A DNA stretch of 5,114 nucleotides, taken from the NCBI GenBank assembly GCA_021793875.1, contig JAJYRX010000113.1, positions 1 through 5,114 of the forward strand, given 5' to 3'. Positions 1 through 5,114 of the stretch are shown here, piece by piece. Both the position numbers and the translations under genes were made by a program. This DNA is from Pseudomonadota bacterium (lineage in GTDB: Bacteria; Pseudomonadota; Gammaproteobacteria; Burkholderiales; Burkholderiaceae_B). The notes under the pieces are model-generated. The model worked only from the letters and a program-made list of their open reading frames with translations, made no database searches and had not been told where the DNA came from. The stretch's first letter is position 1; the number at the start of each line of letters is the position of its first letter.

Positions 1-515
1 ATGCAAGTATAGGTGTGGCAAAGGCAGCATGGTTTCCAGACCTCACTCTAAGTGCACAAGGTGGTTACCGTAGTGGTAGCTGGTCTAGTTGGTTGACAGC
101 CCCAGCACGTTTTTGGTCTTTGGGTCCCGCTTTGGCCTTAACCATATTTGATGGTGGTCTGCGTAGTGCGCGTGTAGATGAAGCTTTAGCCAATTATGAT
201 GTGCAGGCTGCTGCATACAAGCAGACTGTTATTGATGCATTAAAAGAGGTGGAGGATCTGTTAGTAGAACTATCTAGCTTAGATAAGGAAATAAGCATAC
301 ATAACAGGACGTTGCAGGCATCTACTGAATCACTGAATATGGTTCGTAACCAATATAATGCTGGCATGGTAGATTACCTCAGCGTTATTCAAGTTGAAAC
401 GTCACATTTAAATGCACAAAGAACGGCAATTTCATTGCAAACAAACAAGCTAAATCTTGTGGTCAAGCTTATAACTGCATTAGGTGGCGGTTGGGATCAA
501 AAAAACAATAAGTAG
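1..515 (+). CDS. RND efflux outer-membrane factor, NodT/OprM (TolC-like) family, C-terminal fragment
   Basis: This is the C-terminal part of an outer-membrane channel that would work with an inner-membrane RND pump and a periplasmic adaptor to export drugs, metals or metabolites. The frame is open to the left edge (first whole codon at base 3), so about 170 of the roughly 450-500 residues usual for the family are visible, and the start, any lipoprotein signal and the first repeat are missing. Family hallmarks are the AKAAWFPDLTLSA segment (bases 18-56), the barrel strand ending in TIFDGG (141-158), the following long helical stretch rich in Ala, Glu and Leu (about 159-300), the YNAGMVDYLSV motif (354-386) that starts the second helical hairpin, and the terminal ITALGGGW (474-494). 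It ends normally at TAG 513-515. The next gene is 295 bp away and functionally unrelated, so a shared operon is unlikely. The export substrate cannot be told from this part. Confidence 0.88.
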   Translation, partial: ASIGVAKAAWFPDLTLSAQGGYRSGSWSSWLTAPARFWSLGPALALTIFDGGLRSARVDEALANYDVQAAAYKQTVIDALKEVEDLLVELSSLDKEISIHNRTLQASTESLNMVRNQYNAGMVDYLSVIQVETSHLNAQRTAISLQTNKLNLVVKLITALGGGWDQKNNK

Positions 516-763
516 ACTAAGGTCTAAGGTTCTCTAATTCTGGTTTACCCTTTAAAAAGTCCGATTCTAAACATTGCATGTCCTATTCGCGTTAAAGGCT
601 AAAAAAGACTTTTGCTAGTCTGGTATCAATCTGCACGCACAAGAAATATTCATTAATAAATTTGCATCATAAGCATTTTGCAGTGCGGATTACAGCCTTA
701 CTGCAGCCTATGTGTTATTGCCGGTTTAAAAAGAATTACATAAGTAGGCACTTACACAGGCTT

Positions 764-769
764 TATAAG
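764..769 (+). promoter_or_regulatory. Candidate -10 element for the transporter operon
   Basis: TATAAG matches five of six positions of the sigma-70 -10 consensus and lies about 40 bp before the start codon, a plausible leader length. No good -35 hexamer sits 16-18 bp upstream; the closest resembling sequence, TTACAT at 736-741, is 22 bp away. It could depend on an activator or be a chance AT-rich match. Another TATAAA (794-799) lies too close to the ribosome binding site to be a likely promoter. Confidence 0.2.
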
Positions 770-796
770 CGCTTCTACACATAAACCGCAGTATAT

Positions 797-804
797 AAAG
801 GAGA
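797..804 (+). promoter_or_regulatory. Ribosome binding site that fixes the GTG start of the binding-protein gene
   Basis: AAAGGAGA is a strong Shine-Dalgarno whose AGGAG core ends 7 nt before GTG at 811. An in-frame TAA at 796-798 closes the frame just upstream, and no other start codon lies before the Tat motif, so GTG 811 is effectively forced. The ATG at 806 is in another frame, meets TGA after two codons, and is too close to the Shine-Dalgarno. Confidence 0.85.
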
Positions 805-810
805 CATGCA

Positions 811-2187
811 GTGAATAACAACTCACGTAGCAAACTACAAAAAGCGGCCGCACCTCGTCGTAGTTTTTTAAAAACTAGTGCTGGTGTGGCGGGCGGCTTG
901 TTGCTTCCGGCATCATATAGCAGTCGGGTATTCGCGCAAGATAAAGAGTACCCTCCAATAGGCAATTATCCAGATGGAGTTAAAGGAGATAAGGTAGTTG
1001 CTGGTTTAACTCTTGACCTGACCGGACCTTATTCAGCTGAAGGTGCGGGACAGCAGCGTGGTTTTGAGCTGGCTGCTGAAATGATTAACAATGGTGATGA
1101 ACGCATAAAACTTGTTAGCCCACTTACTAAGCAAGGTATTCTGGGCAAAGAGCTTGTTTTGGCAATAGGTGATGCTGAGACCAAGCCTAACAGTGCAGTT
1201 CAGGCGGCAACACGATTCTTGCGTCAAGATAAAGCCATGATGATAGCTGGCTCTGTTAGCAGTTCAGTAGCTATTGCATTGCAAAATACTTGTGAACGGG
1301 CCAAAACACTTTACTTTAGTGTAATAAGTGGTTCTAGTGACACTACAGGTAAAGACTGTCGTCGTTATGGGTTCCGTTTGTGTCACCATGCATATACCGC
1401 TGCTAAGGCTATTGCGCCTGTAATGGCTGAAGATTACGGCAAAGATCTTAAAGCAATCTATTTGGTTCCTGATTACAACTATGGCCACTCAATTCATGAC
1501 CATATGCGTGAGTTTACCGAAGCGCAGGGGTGGACAACCATAGACAACCCACAAATTCACCCACTGGGCGCTACTGACTACAGTTCCTACATGCTCAACA
1601 TTGCAAATAGTGGTGCCGACATCATGATTAATCTGGATTACGGTGCTGATGCGGTTAACTCTGCTAAACAAGCATACGAGTTCGGAGTGCTTAAAAACAT
1701 GAAAATGTGCGTGCCATATCTTCCAGCATATATGTTGGAAGAAGTGGGCCCGGAAATTATGGAGGGTGTATACGGAACCATGGTCTTTTGGTGGACTCAT
1801 GCTGAAAAGTATGAAATGGCTAAAAACTTTGTAGAGGCATACGAGGAAAAGTTTGGTGCTAAACCTCGTGATCCGGAACATAACGCTTTTATGACCATGC
1901 TTTTATGGGCAGATGCCATTGAACGTGCTGGAACATTCCACCCACCCTCAGTTGTTGAGGCTCTGGAAGATAGCATAAACCACAAACGACCATATACCGT
2001 GGGGGGCGAGGTCTACTTCCGTGCAGAAGACCACGATGGTGCGGCAAACTTCACCATTGTTAGGGGTAAAAAGCCATCCGAAATGAAAAATGAAGATGAC
2101 TTGGTCGATGTTGTTGCTATTGCTGACGGAGTAGAAACCTTACCACCCCCAGATTACGCTGGTTGCAAAATGAACCCTGCAGCATAA
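811..2187 (+). CDS. Tat-exported ABC transporter substrate-binding protein, Leu/Ile/Val-binding (Peripla_BP_6) family
   Basis: This is the periplasmic receptor of the HAAT-family importer encoded downstream; it would bind a small organic ligand and deliver it to the LivH/LivM permeases. It has 458 residues and starts at GTG. Residues 1-42 form a twin-arginine signal: basic N-region, PRRSFLKT at 15-22, hydrophobic Ala/Gly/Leu core, and likely cleavage after VFA (40-42). The mature part shows the family opening, LTLDLTGPYSAEG (66-78) followed by GFELAAEMIN (84-93), then GKELVLAIGDAETKPNSAVQ (112-131) and the ligand-loop region GSVSSSVA (147-154). The second lobe includes the DYNYGHS and GATDYSSY segments. 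Four Cys (161, 183, 300, 452) could form periplasmic disulfides; 161 and 183 lie close together in the sequence. At 458 residues it is longer than classical LivJ/LivK (about 370), partly through the signal and a C-terminal extension. It heads the operon, 58 bp before livH. Branched-chain amino acids are only one possible ligand; urea, amides or aromatic acids are alternatives. Confidence 0.9.
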   Translation: MNNNSRSKLQKAAAPRRSFLKTSAGVAGGLLLPASYSSRVFAQDKEYPPIGNYPDGVKGDKVVAGLTLDLTGPYSAEGAGQQRGFELAAEMINNGDERIKLVSPLTKQGILGKELVLAIGDAETKPNSAVQAATRFLRQDKAMMIAGSVSSSVAIALQNTCERAKTLYFSVISGSSDTTGKDCRRYGFRLCHHAYTAAKAIAPVMAEDYGKDLKAIYLVPDYNYGHSIHDHMREFTEAQGWTTIDNPQIHPLGATDYSSYMLNIANSGADIMINLDYGADAVNSAKQAYEFGVLKNMKMCVPYLPAYMLEEVGPEIMEGVYGTMVFWWTHAEKYEMAKNFVEAYEEKFGAKPRDPEHNAFMTMLLWADAIERAGTFHPPSVVEALEDSINHKRPYTVGGEVYFRAEDHDGAANFTIVRGKKPSEMKNEDDLVDVVAIADGVETLPPPDYAGCKMNPAA

Positions 2188-2245
2188 GTTTTCCCGGTTT
2201 GTTTACTAGTGTTTTTAATTAAGGTTAGTTAATCAGGGAGGACAT
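2188..2245 (+). promoter_or_regulatory. 58-bp spacer with strong ribosome binding site for the LivH-type gene
   Basis: AGGGAGG at 2235-2241 lies 4 nt before ATG 2246 and is a strong Shine-Dalgarno. The rest is AT-rich and includes a T-run followed by TTAATTAA. I find no stable hairpin, so neither a terminator nor an attenuator is evident, and read-through from the binding-protein gene is expected. The spacing breaks translational coupling here, which would allow the binding protein to be made in excess over the membrane subunits. Confidence 0.6.
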
Positions 2246-3121
2246 ATGCCAAGTCTGGGCCTTTTCATGTCACAAGTGTTTAATGGTCTGGCACTAGGGG
2301 TGTTGCTCTCCCTGATTGCTGCCGGATTGACCATTATTTATGGCACTTTAGGTGTAATAAACTTTGCACACGGTGCTTTATTCGTTGTTGGTGCTTATGC
2401 CGGGTTTTCGGTATTTACACATACTGGCTCCTTTATATTGGCAATAGCTGGCGGCGCAGTTGCTGCGCTTATTGTTGGCCTAGTAATGGAGAGAGTCTTA
2501 ATTAAACGTTTTTATCAGCGGCCTCACGAAGATCAAATTCTAGTCACTTTTGGTGTCAGCATAGTAATAGTAGAAGTCATACGAGGTATATATGGTGGTG
2601 TAGGGCAGCGCGTACCCATGCCTTCTTGGGGGGCCGGTGTAGTAGATATGGGGTTTACAGTTTATCCACTATACCGCGTAGAAATCCTGCTTATAGCTGC
2701 CGTAACATTGGGCATCTTCTGGATTCTCCTATACCGCACAAGCTTAGGTTTAATAATCAGAGCTGGTATTGAAAACCAGATGATGGTCCGTTTGCTTGGC
2801 CTCAATATACAAAGGGCATTTTTAGTAGTGTTTGGACTAGGTGCAGCGGCGGCTGGGTTCGCCGGAATGATATATGCCCCTATTGTATCTATAGTTCCTG
2901 ATATGGGCTTCCGCGTCCTTATACAGTCTTTTGTGGTTGTTGTACTAGGTGGAGTAGGTTCGTTCCCAGGAGCTATATTAGGTGGTCTTATTGCCGGACA
3001 AATACTGAGTCTTACTTCGCTTTTCGATCCGGTATATTCCGATGTAATGCTATTTGCCGCTATGGCACTAATACTTATCTTCAAGCCGCAAGGCCTTATG
3101 GGTGTGGAGGGCAGAGCATGA
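2246..3121 (+). CDS. livH: LivH-type inner-membrane permease of HAAT-family ABC importer
   Basis: This is one of the two permease subunits that form the translocation path for the ligand carried by the upstream binding protein. At 291 residues it has the usual LivH length (about 290-310). It is very hydrophobic, with about eight membrane segments (approximately 10-32, 35-56, 62-82, 97-116, 146-163, 190-212, 225-252 and 262-280). Diagnostic LivH segments are GLTIIYGTLGVINFAHGAL (27-45), the cytoplasmic coupling loop RTSLGLIIRAGIENQMM (164-180) followed by LLGLNIQR (183-190), GGVGSFPGAILGGLIAG (235-251) and FKPQGLMG (279-286). The start is supported by the Shine-Dalgarno at 2235-2241. Its TGA overlaps the ATG of the next gene by 4 nt, so translation is probably coupled. 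Sixteen of its thirty Ile codons are ATA, a habit shared with the neighbouring genes rather than a sign of recent transfer. The symbol states the family, not a proven branched-chain amino acid role. Confidence 0.93.
   Translation: MPSLGLFMSQVFNGLALGVLLSLIAAGLTIIYGTLGVINFAHGALFVVGAYAGFSVFTHTGSFILAIAGGAVAALIVGLVMERVLIKRFYQRPHEDQILVTFGVSIVIVEVIRGIYGGVGQRVPMPSWGAGVVDMGFTVYPLYRVEILLIAAVTLGIFWILLYRTSLGLIIRAGIENQMMVRLLGLNIQRAFLVVFGLGAAAAGFAGMIYAPIVSIVPDMGFRVLIQSFVVVVLGGVGSFPGAILGGLIAGQILSLTSLFDPVYSDVMLFAAMALILIFKPQGLMGVEGRA
3106..3110 (+). promoter_or_regulatory. Ribosome binding site for the LivM-LivG fusion gene, inside the end of livH
   Basis: GGAGG lies 7 nt before ATG 3118, within the last codons of the livH-type gene. 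Together with the ATGA overlap at 3118-3121 it supports this start over the internal in-frame ATG at 3208, which has no good Shine-Dalgarno. Confidence 0.75.
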
Positions 3122-5013
3122 GCCGCACGAATGCAGAAACTACCATTAACACCAGCCAGGCAAAAGGTCATGAGAAAACAAGAAACAGTGCTGCTGGTTC
3201 CGGTTTTATGTCTCGCTATGGCTTAGAGCTGTTTGTTGCCGCTGGTTTATGCTTGGCACCTTATTTGGCTCCATTGCTTGGCATGGGCCCTGATCTTCTT
3301 GGGCGTATTCTAATATGGGGTCTGTTTGGGTTAGGCTTTGACCTTCTATTTGGGTATACAGGGCTACTTTCATTTGGTCAGGCAGCTTTCTATGGCACAG
3401 GAAGCTTTATAACAGCTTACCTACTTACTACCGATATAGTCTCAAATATGCTCCTGGCACTTATTATTGGAACAATAATTGCCGCCATACTAGGGCTAAT
3501 GATTGGTTATCTAACCTTGCAGCGTAGCGGTATATATTTTGCCATGAGTACTTTGGCTTTTGGCGAAATGATCTACTTTCTTGAGTTTGGGCCGTTGCGC
3601 AACTGGACCGGAGGCGAAAACGGTATACCAGGTATACCAATGCCTGAAATAGATCTCGGGTTCTGGAGCATGCCAATAGATTCAGGATGGCCAATGTACA
3701 TATTTCTGGCCGTTATGTTTTATATAGGGTTTGTAATTGCACGTCGTATAGCAGCATCACCATTTGGGGTGGTTTTGACTGCAATAAAAGGAAACCCTGC
3801 GCGAGCTATGGCTGTGGGCCACAAAATATGGAGCTACAAATTAGCTGTGTTCATAGTTGCTGCCGCATATGGGGGTATGGCTGGTGGTCTTCTTGGACTA
3901 TTCCAAGGTTATATGCCGCCCGATGCTTTTAATCTGCACACTTCTGCAGAAATTGTCATACAGACCGTTATGGGTGGTGCCGGTACCCTGCTTGGGCCGT
4001 TATTTGGCGCAACTATCTGGCTATATCTTTATGAGGTTTTGCAGTTTGTAGATGCCATAGGACCATACTGGAGGTTAATCCTAGGCGTGGTGTTTGTTCT
4101 TTTGGTGACTCTGTTTAGGCGTGGGGTTGTTGGCGAATTTTTTGCATGGCGCGGTAGAAGAGCAAGTAGTCGTTTAGCACAGGTTATGGCAGGAGCAGGT
4201 ACTGCTAAAGGTGAAGCTCCATCACTTACCATGAGGCCTGTTCCTAAAGCCCCTACTGGCACTCCGGTCTTAAGGGCCGATAACATTGCTAAGCACTATG
4301 GTGGTTTAAAGGCAGTAAAAGGTGTCTCCGTAAGCATTGAAGAAGGTGAGCTTCGCGGGCTAATAGGTCCAAACGGTGCAGGCAAGTCCACCTTCTTCAA
4401 AATGCTTGCAGGCGAAATAGAACCAACGTTTGGGAAGGTATATCTGCGTGGTGATGATATTACTGGAGTTGGTGTTACTGCTGTATGCCAAATGGGCATG
4501 AGCAAAAGCTATCAGGTTAACGAGTTATTCGATGACCTTACCGTTAGGCAGAACATATTAATGTCTGTGCTTGGTCAGAAGCGCGGTCAATTCAAGTTTG
4601 ATGCGTTGGCTAGCTTAAATGGTAATAAAGACTACTTCGAACAGGTTGATGCGGCCATGGAGTTGGTCGAACTTACCCACAGAGCAGACACCCCTATACA
4701 TGAGCTGTCTTATGGAGAAAAACGAAGGGTGGAAATAGGACTTGCGTTGGCTACCGGTGCAAATGTCTTGTTGCTCGATGAGCCTTTAGCAGGTATGAGT
4801 CCAGAGGAAAGAGTGCATACCGTAGCCTTACTTAAAAACCTACGTAAAGGTCGTACGGTTCTAGTGGTAGAGCATGATATGGATGCTATGTTTGAGCTCG
4901 CCGACAAAATAACAGTGCTTTATGACGGTAATTTCCTGGCAGAAGGTACACCGGAGGAAATTAAAGCTAGCAAAGAAGTACAAGAAGCATACCTAGGAGG
5001 GGTAGAAGAATGA
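3118..5013 (+). CDS. livMG fusion: LivM-type permease fused to LivG-type ATPase (HAAT-family ABC importer)
   Basis: One uninterrupted 631-residue frame carries the second permease and one of the two ATPases of the importer. Residues 1-30 are a polar N-terminal extension. Residues about 36-335 are LivM-like, with around nine membrane segments, GYTGLLSFGQAAFYGTGSF (79-97), RSGIYFAMSTLAFGEM (136-151), the coupling region AIKGNPARAMAVG (222-234) and VMGGAGTLLGPLFGA (284-298). Residues about 345-382 are an Ala/Gly/Pro/Arg-rich linker. Residues 383-631 are a complete ABC ATPase: Walker A GPNGAGKS (417-424), Q-loop Gln466 in SKSYQVNELF, signature LSYGE (530-534), Walker B VLLLDEP (550-556), switch His586, and the LivG-type tail EGTPEEI...EAYLGG (609-628). 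All catalytic residues are present. LivM and LivG are separate genes in the classical E. coli system; permease-ATPase fusions of this type occur in other proteobacteria. It overlaps livH at the start and the LivF-type gene at the end by 4 nt each. Confidence 0.93.
   Translation: MSRTNAETTINTSQAKGHEKTRNSAAGSGFMSRYGLELFVAAGLCLAPYLAPLLGMGPDLLGRILIWGLFGLGFDLLFGYTGLLSFGQAAFYGTGSFITAYLLTTDIVSNMLLALIIGTIIAAILGLMIGYLTLQRSGIYFAMSTLAFGEMIYFLEFGPLRNWTGGENGIPGIPMPEIDLGFWSMPIDSGWPMYIFLAVMFYIGFVIARRIAASPFGVVLTAIKGNPARAMAVGHKIWSYKLAVFIVAAAYGGMAGGLLGLFQGYMPPDAFNLHTSAEIVIQTVMGGAGTLLGPLFGATIWLYLYEVLQFVDAIGPYWRLILGVVFVLLVTLFRRGVVGEFFAWRGRRASSRLAQVMAGAGTAKGEAPSLTMRPVPKAPTGTPVLRADNIAKHYGGLKAVKGVSVSIEEGELRGLIGPNGAGKSTFFKMLAGEIEPTFGKVYLRGDDITGVGVTAVCQMGMSKSYQVNELFDDLTVRQNILMSVLGQKRGQFKFDALASLNGNKDYFEQVDAAMELVELTHRADTPIHELSYGEKRRVEIGLALATGANVLLLDEPLAGMSPEERVHTVALLKNLRKGRTVLVVEHDMDAMFELADKITVLYDGNFLAEGTPEEIKASKEVQEAYLGGVEE
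3622..3639 (+). repeat. Tandem 9-bp repeat (two perfect copies) inside the LivM domain
   Basis: GGTATACCA occurs twice in a row and encodes Gly-Ile-Pro twice (residues 169-174), in the loop after the GGENG motif. Each copy contains the 8-bp palindrome GGTATACC. The frame is kept. It may be a small duplication, or simply a conserved GIPGIP loop written with the same codons. Confidence 0.5.
4995..5002 (+). promoter_or_regulatory. Ribosome binding site for the LivF-type gene, inside the end of the fusion gene
   Basis: AGGAGGGG is a near-perfect Shine-Dalgarno; its AGGAGG core ends 9 nt before ATG 5010. It lies in the codons for the conserved LGG of the LivG tail, so coding and initiation signals overlap. 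Confidence 0.75.
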
Positions 5014-5114
5014 ACCTGCTTGAAGCCGAAGGTATAAACACCTTCTACGGTGATTCACATATTTTGTTCGATGTCTCAATGCATATCAAAGAGAATGAGG
5101 TGGTTGCCCTTAGA
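5010..5114 (+). CDS. livF: LivF-type ATPase of HAAT-family ABC importer, N-terminal fragment
   Basis: Only the first 35 codons lie in the window; the right edge cuts the gene just before the expected Walker A motif. The visible part matches the N-terminal beta-sheet of LivF/UrtE-type ATPases: LLEAEGINTFYGDSHILFDV (residues 3-22), followed by a short strand ending in NEVVALR (29-35). The YGDSHIL segment, where the adenine-stacking aromatic residue of ABC ATPases usually lies, is typical of LivF rather than LivG. The ATG overlaps the TGA of the fusion gene (ATGA, 5010-5013) and has a strong Shine-Dalgarno at 4995-5002, so translation should be coupled. It would pair with the tethered LivG domain to make the ATPase dimer. 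Whether its catalytic motifs are intact cannot be seen. Confidence 0.88.
   Translation, partial: MNLLEAEGINTFYGDSHILFDVSMHIKENEVVALR

Larger units (their letters stand above)
516..810. other. Intergenic region between efflux gene and transporter operon
   Basis: I see no convincing gene here on either strand. The stretch is AT-rich and holds several weak inverted repeats. A 5-bp stem with a 4-nt loop overlaps the efflux stop codon (513-526). A 5-bp stem with a 6-nt loop lies at 606-621. A 14-bp AT-rich palindrome with one mismatch lies at 648-661. A 6-bp stem TGCAGT/ACTGCA with a 15-nt loop lies at 679-705. TTTGCA occurs twice, 16 bp apart (661-666 and 677-682). None has the GC-rich stem plus downstream T-run of a clear + strand Rho-independent terminator. 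The region should contain the end of the efflux transcript and the promoter and operator of the ABC importer operon. Confidence 0.6.

Noticed and set aside
606..621. Hairpin as transcription terminator of the efflux gene
   Set aside because: The stem is only 5 bp and AT-rich, the T-run would be on the minus-strand side, and it lies about 90 bp past the stop; not enough for a terminator call on the + strand.
726..965. Minus-strand open frame spanning the operon leader and the Tat signal
   Set aside because: It covers the Shine-Dalgarno and signal peptide of the binding protein on the other strand, and its protein has no recognisable features.
1489..1881. Minus-strand open frame opposite the binding-protein gene
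   Set aside because: It is antisense to well-supported coding sequence and has no family resemblance; it is a shadow of the real frame.
2662..3171. Long minus-strand open frame opposite the LivH-type gene
   Set aside because: It lies almost wholly antisense to a clear LivH permease, has a low-complexity Ser/Pro/Ile composition typical of the complement of a membrane-protein gene, and shows no recognisable domain.
3208..3210. Internal ATG as start of the LivM domain
   Set aside because: It would remove the odd polar N-terminus, but it has no good Shine-Dalgarno, while ATG 3118 has GGAGG at 7 nt and the usual ATGA overlap.
3687..4051. Two overlapping plus-strand frames inside the LivM domain
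   Set aside because: They are in an alternative frame of a strongly supported gene, with no recognisable motif.
811..5114. Urea transporter urtABCDE
   Set aside because: The gene order fits loosely, but the permease and one ATPase are fused and no urease or urea-specific feature is visible; the substrate is better left open.
1..5114. Mobile element, CRISPR array, tRNA/rRNA or novel defence system
   Set aside because: I found no repeat-spacer pattern, transposase motif, terminal inverted repeats, tRNA-like cloverleaf or toxin/defence domains; nearly all of the sequence is explained by ordinary transport genes.

Overview
The window reads as chromosomal DNA from a Gram-negative bacterium, most likely a proteobacterium. 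It has the C-terminus of a TolC/NodT-type outer-membrane channel, a twin-arginine (Tat) exported periplasmic binding protein, and strong GGAGG-type ribosome binding sites. Base composition is moderate (roughly mid-40s % GC by eye). Isoleucine is often written ATA: 16 of 30 Ile codons in the livH-like gene. The same habit appears in the efflux fragment, so the whole window looks compositionally native. I cannot name the genus or species.

Layout, all on the + strand: (1) 1-515, the last ~170 residues of an RND-type efflux outer-membrane factor, cut by the left edge. (2) 516-810, a 295-bp AT-rich intergenic region with a few weak inverted repeats and no convincing terminator; it presumably carries the promoter of the next operon. 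(3) 811-2187, a Tat-exported solute-binding protein of the Leu/Ile/Val-binding (Peripla_BP_6) type. (4) 2246-3121, a LivH-type permease. (5) 3118-5013, one reading frame joining a LivM-type permease to a LivG-type ATPase. (6) 5010-5114, the first 35 codons of a LivF-type ATPase, cut by the right edge.

Genes 3-6 form one HAAT (hydrophobic amino acid uptake) family ABC importer operon. The binding protein captures a ligand in the periplasm and passes it to the LivH/LivM permease pair. Transport is driven by the LivG domain, tethered to LivM, and the separate LivF ATPase. The last three cistrons are joined by 4-nt ATGA overlaps, each with its own Shine-Dalgarno, indicating translational coupling; the binding-protein gene is set apart by 58 bp. 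The substrate cannot be read from the sequence, because this family also handles urea, short amides, aromatic acids and other small organic molecules, and no catabolic gene is in view. The efflux gene upstream is probably a separate transcription unit.

I see no mobile element, RNA gene, CRISPR array or defence system. The most distinctive points are the LivM-LivG fusion and the Tat-dependent binding protein. Both are probably known variants of a known transporter class rather than a new system.
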